From positions 3,716 to 67,715 of the forward strand of contig CAKOYU010000010.1 in assembly GCA_934130975.1 (NCBI GenBank): 64,000 nucleotides of DNA. Direction: 5' to 3'. A program made the translations under genes and the position numbers. Source of the DNA: an uncultured Clostridia bacterium (GTDB taxonomy: Bacteria; Bacillota; Clostridia; TANB77; CAG-508). The notes beneath the pieces are model-generated. The model had not been told where the DNA came from. It saw only the letters and a program-made list of their open reading frames with translations, and searched no databases. This document shows, piece by piece, positions 53,220 through 62,564 of this stretch. The first letter of the stretch is position 1; each line of letters opens with the position of its first letter.

Positions 53220-56200
53220 TTATATTATGAATTTTTTAATAAGAACAACTCCTACTAAAACTATTGCTAATAATCCTGTTGCTAATGTAAAGTATGTTTT
53301 TACTATACCTGTTGTTATTGCCAATATAACTTTTGCTATATCTATATCATCTTCTCCTTCTTTTCTATTATCTGGTGTTGAATCCCTATCTGGTACACCA
53401 TATTCATTTTTATCTTGAGAAATTTCTGCTGTATTAGTTTTTAATGCCAAGTTATCTGGCCCATTAATCCAAGTAAGTATAACTTCTACTGTTGCACTTT
53501 CTCCCGGCTGTAATAGTGTATTTTCTAATTGACTTGTTGCTATTACATTATCTCCTTTTTCAGTCCATAATGGATTATCTGAAGCTTCAAATTTTAATCC
53601 TTCTGGTATATAGTCTTTAATTTCTGTTGCATATCCTGGAATATCACCTTCGTTAGTAATTGTTATTCCATAACCAAATTTTACTACAACTTGATTTAAT
53701 TTCTTTTTATGTAATTCTACTTTAACTACTGGTTCTGGATTTTCATGGCCATTATATCCTGTATTAGATACTTTTTCTTTTCCATCTTCAATAACTATTA
53801 CTTTTGATACGAATTTTAACAATGCTAAATCAAAATATTCAACTTTAACATTTTCTACATCTTGATCGTCTTCGCCTTCATTCCATTCTCCTGGTACTGA
53901 ATCAATATCTTTTATTGGATCTCCATTCTCGTCACTATCATCTGATATTTGAGCATGGTTTGTAATTATTGTAGTATTTGAGTTTGGATCTTTTACTTTA
54001 AATGCTATTTTTACATCTTTGTAATTTAAGTCTGTTCCATTAAATGCTTTTATTAGTTTATCTGTTCCATTATTTTTTGCTAAATATGTAGTTTTAATTT
54101 TTACTGCTTCTTCTGGATTTGTTGTTTCTTTTCCATCTTTATCATACATTTTCCACATATAATTAACATTTGTTTCTTCATCTGGTAAATATTCTAAATA
54201 ATCTGGAATATCGTCTTCTATTTCACTTGCATATCCATCAATATTACCTTCATTAAATATTCTTAATGTGTATATTATTGTGTCATCTACATGTACTGTT
54301 AATGGATCTTTACTATGTTCATATGTAATTTTTCCATTTTCAATATTTGGTTGTGGCACTCTTGATGTTACTTCTTTTCCTTGTACTTCTGTTATAAATT
54401 TTCTTAAAGCTAAGTCAAAGTTTAATTTAGCATTTTCTACTTGATATGGAATCTTTTCTTCATTGTAACTATCTTTGTTTATTACAACTTCAATTGGACC
54501 ACTATGTTTTTTATATCCTGCTGGTGCTTCAATTTCTGCTACCCAATATTTTGTACTTGCTTGGTCAGCATCATATTCATATGTTCCATTTGGAGTCTTA
54601 TTACTTTCATTAGACTTCGCATCTCCACCATATTGTAGACCTGTGAATCTAACAATACCTTTTTCGTCTGATTCTGCTGTTGCAATTACATTTTTATTAT
54701 TTTTTGCATCTTCTTCTGTTGCATATATTCCAAATTTAGCTCCTGCTAATGAAACTTTTTGATCATTTGCAACATAGTATTTATATAATGTTACTCCACC
54801 TGTATGAACTTCTGGTTTTTCTGATTCTTTTACAACTTTATTATCACTTGCTGAATTTTTATATTCAAGTTTTGCTTGGTTTTCTATTTGTTCACCCATT
54901 GCTGCTAATAATTTTCCATTCTCATCTTTAGCAAATGTTGTTTTAAATGTTACTTGAATTTTTTCTCCAGCATTATTTCTTATTTTATCAGAAGCATTCA
55001 TAGAATTATCTGTATCTATAAATGTTAATGTCATTGTTCCTGAATTTGTTTTATCTTTAACTCCTGATTCATTTTCTGTATAAGTTATTTTATAGTCTGT
55101 TCCTTCTGTTAATTTAGAATTTCCAGCTTTAACTGAAACATTTTCTATTCCTTCAAATTTTAATCTATAATCAATATCATCAACTATATCATAGAATTTG
55201 TATTCATCAATATTTTTTGGAATATCTGATTCTATTACCCAAGTATGTACTTCATCTGCATTATATCCAGAATCTTGGTTTGTAACGTCTTTTACTCCTT
55301 TATGTATGTCAGGATTTTTATAGTTTTTAACTTCAACATATATATTTCCGTCATCATTTAAATATACATTTGCATCTTTATTTCCAGTTATATCATTTCC
55401 TTTTGAATCTACTACAGTATATTTCATACTCTTTTCATATCCTGAACCATCATCTTTTATTTTTTTAGAAACTGTTATTGTTATTGTTCCATCAAATTCA
55501 CAATATTCATCTGGTGCTTTTGTTTCTTTTATAACATATACATCATCTGTTAAATGGTCTGCATCAACTGGCATATCTTTAGCAATTGTTAATCTACCAG
55601 TTATTTCTTTTTCTTCTGTTTGACCATTTGTTGTTACTTCAAATTTCGCTGTTGAATTTAATTGTTCACCATCTTTGTCTTCTTTTATTAAAACTAAATC
55701 ATATTTTCCTGGTGCTCTAACTTTAATTCTTTCAAAATCTTCATCATCTTCAAAGTCTCTATCTGGATTTACGAAGTTGTCTGGTGTTGAATCTATATCA
55801 TCTATTGGATTTCCATTTTCATCACTATCATCAGCTATTTGAGCATAATTTACTAATACTCTATCAGATGTCGCATTTTCTGTTACTCTACATAGTACTT
55901 GTGCATCTAAATAATCTGGATTTTCTGGATTTGTTGTGCTTATAGCTCCATCTTTCTTTAATGCATTTAAAAGATTTGCTTTATAATTTGCATCTCCTTC
56001 TACTGCATTTAATTCAGCCCCTTGACCTTTAGCAAACCATGTTGTTGAAACAACTTGTCTTCCATCTGAATCTATTCCATCAAGATTCCATTTTCCATTA
56101 TATTCTTCATTACCAACAACAAATTCTAGTCCTATTGGTAATGTGTCTTTTATTTTGCTTGCATATCCATTAACTTCACCTTCATTATATACTCTAATTG

Positions 56201-58490
56201 TATATAGTACATAATCTCCAGGTTCTACTATTAATGCTTCTTTATCATCTTGTTTATATGTTATTTTTCCTGTTTCTTTATTTATGTTTGTTGCTACTGG
56301 TGCTCTTAAATATGTTCCATCAATATTTTTATTATCTGTTACATATTCTCCATTTTCAATTGTTTGATCTTTACTTATTGCTGCAATATGTTTAAATAAT
56401 GCTAAGTCAAATATTTTTTCTTCTGGCATTATTACTAATTTTTCAAAATCGTCATCATCTTGTTGGCCTTCATAATGATATTTACTATCTGTTAAGTCAT
56501 CTTTATTATTTGAGTTTCCTTTATAGTTTGACATGTTGTCTTTATTTACATTTGGTTTTGTACTTGGTTCTGAATCTCTATCAGCACCTTTTTGATTTGT
56601 AATTGTAGTTTTGTCATCTGAATTATATTCTTCATCTATCCATGCAACATTTGTCAATACTATTTGATTTTTTGTATCTGGCTCTTGTGCTACTTTACAT
56701 TTTATCTCCATTGTTTCATAATCCAAATTCCCTTCTGTATAAGCATTTAATGTTTTTGCTGGATTTTCTGTTGTATTAACTATTGTTAATGTTATTTGAT
56801 TTGTTACAGTATTATATGCTAATTTGTAAGTATTTTTTGTATTACCTGATTTATCTTTTGATATGACTGTTGATGAATTATTTGGTGAATTTATTAATCC
56901 TGTTGGTAATTGGTCTACTACTTTTGTAGCATATCCTGCTTTATTTCCTTCATTATAGATTGAAATATTATATGTTACTTCATCTTTATCTTTAACTGTT
57001 ACTGGATCTTTTCTATGTTTATATGTAGCAGTTGTTCCTGTTTTTAATGTTGATAAATCTATATTGGGAACTCTTGTATTTGATACATTTGTGCTATTTA
57101 CTTGTGTTATATATTTACGTAATGCTAAATCAAATTCTTCTGGTTGTGCTTCAAATTCTGTCGGTACAGTTTCTTGTTTTCTTGTTACTTCTACAATTGG
57201 TTGTTCTGCTTTTAGTTTTATTGAATCTGAATCTTCTGTTCCATTTAGCCATAATGTTTTCTTTGTTGTTTCTTGTGTTACATTGATTTTTACATTTACT
57301 TTTTCTATTCCATCTCTTGGAACTGATATGTAAAATTCTCCTTTTCCTATAAGGTTTTGTATGTTTTGTTGGTTTAATTCAGTTCCTTTACTATCTGTAA
57401 ATTTATATCCTGTAATTTTATTATTACTTTGGTTTGTTACTTCTATTGCTACTGTTCCTGATGTTGATCCTTCTATTTTTATTGGACCTACTACATAGTT
57501 TGAACCAACTCTTGTTGTTGTTAATCTATATTTACCATTTGAGTTTTGTGTTAGACCTATTGTGTTTATTGTTGTTCCTTTATTTATTGTATAATTATTT
57601 TCAGCTGTATATTGATTTGCATTTTTTGCAGCTGCATCAATTAAATAATTATATAATACCATGGCTTGTTCATTTCTAAGTGCTCCAATGTCAGTTGTTG
57701 CAAACTTATTATAATCTGATAATGCTTGATATGTTGTTCCATCTGTTGATATATTTAACCAATCTACTGAATCTTTTTTATTGAATACTGCATCATTTGT
57801 TTTGTCTTCCATATAGTTTGTATAATACCATATTACCGCTCTTTGTATTGCTTTTATATCTGAATCTTTTATTAAATTTGCTTCATTATATTCTGCTGCT
57901 CCTGATACTAAATTACTATAATCATAACCTTCAACAGCTTCATAATAATACATATTTTCTGTTGAATCATATTTAATTCCAATCTTATTTAAAAATTCTT
58001 TTTTATCAGTTTGCCCTTCTATATATGAATTGTCTAATATCCATAATAATTCTCTATAATGACCTTCTTCTGTTAATAGTTTTTTTACTACACTATCTGC
58101 ATCATTACTGTTTCCTACGATTTTATTTAGTAAATTTTGTCTATCTGCCTGTAAATCATATGATAAATTATATGCAACTTTTGTGTCTTTGTTATTATTC
58201 CATGATTCACCATAATTAGCTTTTATACAATATAAATTTCTTTGTTCTCTACTAGCACTTGTAGCACTAGCTGAATCATATGTAGTGATATTCCATATGT
58301 ATGCATTTGTTGCTGGATGTCCAGCATCTGTAGTTGGATTTCCTATTGCATATCCTATCCCCTTTGTATCAAGTTTAGTTAAATTAACATATATTGTTTC
58401 TCCTGTATTAGCATAACTTATTATATAGCTTAATAAAAATGCTATTATTGCCATCACTATTACTACTAAACAAACCTTTTTATTTTTCAT
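53220..58490 (-). CDS. Giant cell-surface protein with thioester, DUF11 and SpaA-like domains
   Basis: 1756 residues. Signal peptide (about 1-27). Residues 30-290 form a thioester domain with C88 in NLYCIKANY and Q216 in IKAIQRAVIW, the pair that forms an internal thioester for covalent binding to host amines. Then at least four DUF11-like domains, each opening with FDLAL[RF/LK] (FDLALRKYITQV, FDLALFKHIAAI, FDLALRKFITEV, FDLALLKFVSKV), and SpaA-like isopeptide domains (VLIKEDKDG...AKFEV, VTLYKYYV...GAKFGIY). The C-terminus is a membrane segment with a KK tail; I see no LPXTG, so anchoring is by membrane. It is probably an adhesin. Confidence 0.85.
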   Translation of the reverse strand: MKNKKVCLVVIVMAIIAFLLSYIISYANTGETIYVNLTKLDTKGIGYAIGNPTTDAGHPATNAYIWNITTYDSASATSASREQRNLYCIKANYGESWNNNKDTKVAYNLSYDLQADRQNLLNKIVGNSNDADSVVKKLLTEEGHYRELLWILDNSYIEGQTDKKEFLNKIGIKYDSTENMYYYEAVEGYDYSNLVSGAAEYNEANLIKDSDIKAIQRAVIWYYTNYMEDKTNDAVFNKKDSVDWLNISTDGTTYQALSDYNKFATTDIGALRNEQAMVLYNYLIDAAAKNANQYTAENNYTINKGTTINTIGLTQNSNGKYRLTTTRVGSNYVVGPIKIEGSTSGTVAIEVTNQSNNKITGYKFTDSKGTELNQQNIQNLIGKGEFYISVPRDGIEKVNVKINVTQETTKKTLWLNGTEDSDSIKLKAEQPIVEVTRKQETVPTEFEAQPEEFDLALRKYITQVNSTNVSNTRVPNIDLSTLKTGTTATYKHRKDPVTVKDKDEVTYNISIYNEGNKAGYATKVVDQLPTGLINSPNNSSTVISKDKSGNTKNTYKLAYNTVTNQITLTIVNTTENPAKTLNAYTEGNLDYETMEIKCKVAQEPDTKNQIVLTNVAWIDEEYNSDDKTTITNQKGADRDSEPSTKPNVNKDNMSNYKGNSNNKDDLTDSKYHYEGQQDDDDFEKLVIMPEEKIFDLALFKHIAAISKDQTIENGEYVTDNKNIDGTYLRAPVATNINKETGKITYKQDDKEALIVEPGDYVLYTIRVYNEGEVNGYASKIKDTLPIGLEFVVGNEEYNGKWNLDGIDSDGRQVVSTTWFAKGQGAELNAVEGDANYKANLLNALKKDGAISTTNPENPDYLDAQVLCRVTENATSDRVLVNYAQIADDSDENGNPIDDIDSTPDNFVNPDRDFEDDEDFERIKVRAPGKYDLVLIKEDKDGEQLNSTAKFEVTTNGQTEEKEITGRLTIAKDMPVDADHLTDDVYVIKETKAPDEYCEFDGTITITVSKKIKDDGSGYEKSMKYTVVDSKGNDITGNKDANVYLNDDGNIYVEVKNYKNPDIHKGVKDVTNQDSGYNADEVHTWVIESDIPKNIDEYKFYDIVDDIDYRLKFEGIENVSVKAGNSKLTEGTDYKITYTENESGVKDKTNSGTMTLTFIDTDNSMNASDKIRNNAGEKIQVTFKTTFAKDENGKLLAAMGEQIENQAKLEYKNSASDNKVVKESEKPEVHTGGVTLYKYYVANDQKVSLAGAKFGIYATEEDAKNNKNVIATAESDEKGIVRFTGLQYGGDAKSNESNKTPNGTYEYDADQASTKYWVAEIEAPAGYKKHSGPIEVVINKDSYNEEKIPYQVENAKLNFDLALRKFITEVQGKEVTSRVPQPNIENGKITYEHSKDPLTVHVDDTIIYTLRIFNEGNIDGYASEIEDDIPDYLEYLPDEETNVNYMWKMYDKDGKETTNPEEAVKIKTTYLAKNNGTDKLIKAFNGTDLNYKDVKIAFKVKDPNSNTTIITNHAQISDDSDENGDPIKDIDSVPGEWNEGEDDQDVENVKVEYFDLALLKFVSKVIVIEDGKEKVSNTGYNGHENPEPVVKVELHKKKLNQVVVKFGYGITITNEGDIPGYATEIKDYIPEGLKFEASDNPLWTEKGDNVIATSQLENTLLQPGESATVEVILTWINGPDNLALKTNTAEISQDKNEYGVPDRDSTPDNRKEGEDDIDIAKVILAITTGIVKTYFTLATGLLAIVLVGVVLIKKFII

Positions 58491-58603
58491 TTAATTCATC
58501 CTTTCTCTTTCCGAGTTTCATACATTATCTATTATACTTCTTTTTATGAATAAAATCAATATTTTTACATATATTTTATTGATTTTCTTTTGGAGGTTTT
58601 AGT

Positions 58604-59842
58604 GTGAAATTTTATAAATTTTTAATATCTTTAATTATTATTTTGACTTTATCAATTCATCCAGTATTAGCAGATGATGAAGAATATGAATTATCTACTG
58701 ATTTTTCATCTATAACAGTTTCATCTGTTAATACTTCAGTACCTACTATAAACTCTAGGTCTGCAATAATTTATGATCGTTTATCAGGTTCTGTTCTATA
58801 CGGAAAAGCTGAAAATGAAAAACGAAAAATGGCTTCAACTACAAAAATCATGACAGCAATTATTATTATAGAAAATTCAAATCTAGATGATATCGTAACA
58901 ATTTCTCAAAAAGCTGCGGGAACAGGTGGTTCACGCCTTGGCCTTCACTCAAATGATAAAATTTCTATAAGAGATTTACTTTATGGCTTATTACTATGTT
59001 CTGGTAACGATTCTGCCGTTGCTCTTGCTGAAACTATTGGTGGTAGTGTTGAAGAATTTGCTAATTTAATGAATCAAAAAGCTATCAGTCTTGGCCTTAA
59101 TTTCACTCATTTTGTTACACCTCATGGACTTGATAATGATGACCATTATACAACAGCTTATGAATTAGCATTAATTACTGACTATGCTTTAAAAAATGAC
59201 ATTTTTTGCAATTTAGTTGGTAGTAAAACTCATACCATTTTAATTAATAACCAACCCAAAACTTTATCTAATACAAATGAACTTCTTGGCAATTTAAATG
59301 GTGTTTATGGTGTAAAGACGGGTTTTACTAATGGTGCTAATAGATGTTTAGTAACTTCCGTAAAACGCAATAATATGGATTTAATCTGCATAGTTCTTGG
59401 TGCTGATACTAAAAAAGATAGAACCAAAGATAGTATAGCCTTAATTGAATATACATTTAAAAATTTTCAATTAATAAATATTCAAGAAAAAATAGTCAAT
59501 GAATTTTCAAATTGGAAAATATGCAATTCTTCTAGTATAAATGTAAAAAAAGGTTTTTATAAAAATGTAGATATTGTTTTAGAAGACTTACCTTATAATT
59601 TTTTACCTATAAATAGTAATCATCCTAATGATATTAGCATATATATATACTGTAATCCAAATCTCGAAGCTCCACTGCCAGCTAAATCTAGTATAGGTTA
59701 TTTGACTGTTAGTATAGATAACAAAACTGTTTTAACACTAACTATCTATAATTCTAATGAAATTTCTAAAAAAGTCCCTATCAATTTTTATAAGGATTTA
59801 TTATCAGAATATCCTTTTTATCTAGAAAGCTTATTTTATTAA
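58604..59842 (+). CDS. D-alanyl-D-alanine carboxypeptidase (DacF-like, PBP5 family)
   Basis: 412 residues from a GTG start with GGAGG upstream. Signal peptide (about 1-23, FLISLIIILTLSIHPVLA). Serine-type peptidase S11: S78 in ASTTKIM, SGN (about 125) and KTGFT (about 235). The C-terminal domain resembles PBP5_C. It trims the terminal D-Ala from peptidoglycan stem peptides; in spore formers DacF affects cortex crosslinking. It is divergent from the surface protein gene. Confidence 0.93.
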   Translation: MKFYKFLISLIIILTLSIHPVLADDEEYELSTDFSSITVSSVNTSVPTINSRSAIIYDRLSGSVLYGKAENEKRKMASTTKIMTAIIIIENSNLDDIVTISQKAAGTGGSRLGLHSNDKISIRDLLYGLLLCSGNDSAVALAETIGGSVEEFANLMNQKAISLGLNFTHFVTPHGLDNDDHYTTAYELALITDYALKNDIFCNLVGSKTHTILINNQPKTLSNTNELLGNLNGVYGVKTGFTNGANRCLVTSVKRNNMDLICIVLGADTKKDRTKDSIALIEYTFKNFQLINIQEKIVNEFSNWKICNSSSINVKKGFYKNVDIVLEDLPYNFLPINSNHPNDISIYIYCNPNLEAPLPAKSSIGYLTVSIDNKTVLTLTIYNSNEISKKVPINFYKDLLSEYPFYLESLFY

Positions 59843-59912
59843 GACTTTCAATACCAAGATATAAAAAGTATTAATTTCAAATACATCTTTTTATGAATTT
59901 AACATCAATCTC

Positions 59913-59941
59913 TTGACAAACAATAAATATTTTGGTATTAT
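59913..59941 (+). promoter_or_regulatory. Promoter of the tRNA-Gly/tRNA-Cys pair
   Basis: TTGACA (59913-59918), a 17-bp spacer and TATTAT (59936-59941), about 17 bp before tRNA-Gly. Confidence 0.6.
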
Positions 59942-59957
59942 AATTAAGCTTACAGTT

Positions 59958-60031
59958 GCAGGTATAGTTTAGTGGTAAAACATAACCTTGCCAAGGTTAA
60001 GTTACGGGTCCGATTCCCGTTACCTGCTCCA
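59958..60031 (+). tRNA. tRNA-Gly (GCC)
   Basis: 74 nt with encoded CCA. Acceptor GCAGGTA/TACCTGC, anticodon loop TTGCCAA (GCC) and T loop TCCGATT. Together with the tRNA-Gly(TCC) at 11391 it reads the glycine codons. Confidence 0.94.
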
Positions 60032-60052
60032 TTTTTATGTAAGTTATCTGAC

Positions 60053-60126
60053 GGCGATATAGCCAAGTGGTAAGGCACGAGTCTGCAAAACTCTGATCCC
60101 CGGTTCGAATCCGGGTGTCGCCTCCA
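60053..60126 (+). tRNA. tRNA-Cys (GCA)
   Basis: 74 nt with encoded CCA. Acceptor GGCGATA/TGTCGCC, anticodon loop CTGCAAA (GCA), T arm CCCGG-TTCGAAT-CCGGG. It lies 21 bp after tRNA-Gly. Confidence 0.94.
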
Positions 60127-60133
60127 TAAAAGT

Positions 60134-60172
60134 TCAAAGAGAAAGCATTGAAATATCAATACTTTCTCTTTT
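60134..60172 (+). terminator. Terminator of the tRNA pair
   Basis: AAAGAGAAAG.ATTGA and TCAAT.CTTTCTCTTT pair around AATA, followed by TATTATTTTT. Confidence 0.8.
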
Positions 60173-60215
60173 ATTATTTTTACACTCATCAATAATTTTA
60201 TCAAAATCAGTAAAC

Positions 60216-60244
60216 TTGTCAAATTAACGTTTCTATGGTATAAT
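60216..60244 (+). promoter_or_regulatory. Promoter of the 76-residue unknown gene
   Basis: TTGTCA (60216-60221), a 17-bp spacer and TATAAT (60239-60244). Confidence 0.6.
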
Positions 60245-60333
60245 ATTAATGGTAGTGCAAATCTATTAATTTTAATATGATTTTTGGTTGGAAATGATTT
60301 GATATGAATACAAGGAGGACAAGGAGGACAACT

Positions 60334-60564
60334 ATGAAAAAATTAAATATCTTATTTCCTATTAAAAAGAAAAATATACTGAATGAGGTTAGAAAAGAAA
60401 CGTTAAAAAAATATGGCAAGGAAATCGTTTCATATGAATTTAATTCTATTGACAAAGAAATGGTAACTCTTTATATAAAAATAGAAGAAAAATGGTTATT
60501 TGTAACTGCATCTTTGTCAGATATCTCCAAAACAATAACATATTGTGAAGACTTATCATTTTAA
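60334..60564 (+). CDS. Unknown 76-residue protein with a duplicated ribosome binding site
   Basis: The ATG at 60334 begins MKKLNILFPIKKKN; it is preceded by ACAAGGAGG twice in tandem (about 60310-60329), and the upstream start at 60304 only translates those repeats. Small, soluble, mixed charge; no family recognised. It lies 76 bp before another small gene and may be co-transcribed with it. Confidence 0.6.
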   Translation: MKKLNILFPIKKKNILNEVRKETLKKYGKEIVSYEFNSIDKEMVTLYIKIEEKWLFVTASLSDISKTITYCEDLSF

Positions 60565-60640
60565 TATTGAATATACAAATTCAAAAAATTATTTCAGACC
60601 AAAATCGATTCTCCAATAACAAATGTAAGGAGGAACAGAA

Positions 60641-60838
60641 ATGAATATTAAGTTACCTTATGATCTTGGAACTGTTGTAACATGCAATGAATCTGGAAAA
60701 GACATTTATGCTAAGGTCGATCATTATATTATAGACAAAAAGATATATGTTGTCTTAATGTTGGATTATAATACCGACCCAAGGTTATCTCGCAAGTTAG
60801 ATTTAGAATATTTTCAAAACAAATGGCATGTAAAATAA
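60641..60838 (+). CDS. Unknown 65-residue protein
   Basis: Beta-rich (LGTVVTCNESGKDIYAKVDHYIIDKKIYVVLML), resembling a small SH3-like or barrel domain, but no family is claimed. TAAGGAGGAACAGAA precedes the ATG. It ends at a strong terminator. Confidence 0.6.
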   Translation: MNIKLPYDLGTVVTCNESGKDIYAKVDHYIIDKKIYVVLMLDYNTDPRLSRKLDLEYFQNKWHVK

Positions 60839-60849
60839 ACTTAATATTA

Positions 60850-60882
60850 AAAAAGACTTCAGTACAAAAGTGAAGTCTTTTT
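60850..60882. terminator. Bidirectional terminator after the small genes
   Basis: AAAAAAGACTTCA pairs with TGAAGTCTTTTTT around a GTACAAAAG loop. It can also serve the Spo0E-like gene from the other side. Confidence 0.88.
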
Positions 60883-60902
60883 TCTTTCATTCTTTTTTGT
60901 TT

Positions 60903-61052
60903 TTAGTTTGTTACTTTTCTATTTTTTCTATAATATTCAGCGATTAATTCATCTAATTCAATACTTAATTGATATATTACACTATAGTCTTTTCCTGTAA
61001 CAATACTTTCATTTAATTTATCTCTTAATTTACATATTTCTTCATTTAACAT
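60903..61052 (-). CDS. Spo0E-like aspartyl-phosphate phosphatase
   Basis: 49 residues, starting MLNEEICKLRDKLNES. The signature SIELDELIAEYY matches the S.ELD.LI..Y motif of Spo0E-like proteins, which remove phosphate from Spo0A and delay sporulation. AAGGAGAG lies at a good distance before the ATG at 61052. Length is typical for this very small family. Its likely target is Spo0A at 18237 in this window. Confidence 0.75.
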   Translation of the reverse strand: MLNEEICKLRDKLNESIVTGKDYSVIYQLSIELDELIAEYYRKNRKVTN

Positions 61053-61256
61053 ACAGCATCTCTCCTTTTTTTACAATTATTTATCTGTATGTTTATAAAA
61101 TAACATATTATCTATATTACAGTCAATAAAATATTTCATTTTTTTTACTTTTCGTACGTCGTTTTTCATTGAATTTTAACGTATTTCGACACATTACTAC
61201 ATTTTACGTCATTATTCTTTTTTATTCTATGTTACACAATTGTAATCTAATTACAA

Positions 61257-62531
61257 TTATGCCTTTTTTATTACAGAAATTATCATCTTTTTGTCATCAA
61301 ATATTTCTTTTAATATTTGCTCAGCAAATTCTTCATTTATAGTAGTTATTTCCTCCAAGTAATCAAAACTATTTATTTCTTTAAAATAGTCTGCTAAAAA
61401 CATTCTAGCTATATCTGCTGTATCATTATATTCTTTTACATAGTCTCCATATATTCTTTTTTTAATTCTATTAAATGCTTCTGAATCTAATGGTTGTTGT
61501 TTCATTTCTTTAACAGTATTTTTAAACATTTCATACACTTTTTCTGGATTTGGAGATTGTCCTGTAATCAATATATGTGCATAACCTCTTGAGAATTCAT
61601 AATCTAAACTTGGAACACCGAACAATATTCCATCGTCATATAATTTTTTGTATAAGTCTGAACTCTTGCCAATTATCATATTTAATAATATTTCTATTGC
61701 TATATGCTTTCTAACTCTTTCTTTTGTATCTACAATTTTATCTTTTATTCCTATTGTAAATAATGGCTGACTTACATCCATGTTTTGTTCAATTTTTTCT
61801 TTTACTATCTCTGCTGGTTCCTCTGGATAAATTCTTTTAATCTCACCATTTGCTTTCTTATCTACTAATCTATTTTTAACCTCTTCCATTAAGTTTTCTG
61901 TTTCAAAATCTCCACAAAATACCATTGCCATATTTGATGGATTGTAAAATGTATTATAACATTTATATAAAATATCTTTGTCTATATGACTTATTGTTTC
62001 GATTGTTCCTGTTATATCTAATTTTACAGGATGTTCATGATACATCGCTTCTAATGCATTTAAATATACTCTCCACTCAGGATAATCATCATACATCATT
62101 ATTTCCTGTCCAATTATTCCTTTTTCTTTTTCTACATTTTCATCTGTAAAATATGGATGTTGTACATAATCCATTAATTCATCTAATGCAGGATAAAAAT
62201 TTTCTGTACATTCAAACAAATATGCTGTATGATCATTTGTTGTATATGCATTTGCATCAACTCCTAATGCTGTAAGTGTATCTAAGCTATTTACTCCGCT
62301 TTCTTGTTCAAACATTTTATGTTCTAAAAAGTGTGCTACCCCTTTAGGAACTTCTGTCTCCTCTGTCTCTCCCGGAATTACAAATTTACTGTCATTAGAT
62401 CCATAATTAGTTCCCCATATAACATACTTTTTTTGAATTCCTTTTTTAGGAATAATCATTACAGTTAATCCATTTTCTAATTTGTCAATATATAACTTTT
62501 CTTTTACTTTAGAATTTTCTATAATTTTCAT
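61257..62531 (-). CDS. M16 family zinc peptidase, active partner
   Basis: 424 residues. Inverted zinc-binding motif HFLEH with H67, E70 and H71 in GVAHFLEHKMFE, and the downstream Glu expected in ENVEKEKGIIGQEI. There is no signal peptide. It pairs with the next gene upstream, as in YmfF/YmfH-type pairs of Gram-positive bacteria. The substrate is unknown; such pairs process peptides. Both genes lie 33 bp apart in one operon. Confidence 0.88.
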   Translation of the reverse strand: MKIIENSKVKEKLYIDKLENGLTVMIIPKKGIQKKYVIWGTNYGSNDSKFVIPGETEETEVPKGVAHFLEHKMFEQESGVNSLDTLTALGVDANAYTTNDHTAYLFECTENFYPALDELMDYVQHPYFTDENVEKEKGIIGQEIMMYDDYPEWRVYLNALEAMYHEHPVKLDITGTIETISHIDKDILYKCYNTFYNPSNMAMVFCGDFETENLMEEVKNRLVDKKANGEIKRIYPEEPAEIVKEKIEQNMDVSQPLFTIGIKDKIVDTKERVRKHIAIEILLNMIIGKSSDLYKKLYDDGILFGVPSLDYEFSRGYAHILITGQSPNPEKVYEMFKNTVKEMKQQPLDSEAFNRIKKRIYGDYVKEYNDTADIARMFLADYFKEINSFDYLEEITTINEEFAEQILKEIFDDKKMIISVIKKA

Positions 62532-62564
62532 TTATCTCTTCCTTTCTGTTTTAGGCGTATAATT

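Noticed and set aside
53220..58490. Leu/Tyr-rich + strand ORFs opposite the surface protein
   Set aside because: Repetitive antisense shadows without ribosome sites.
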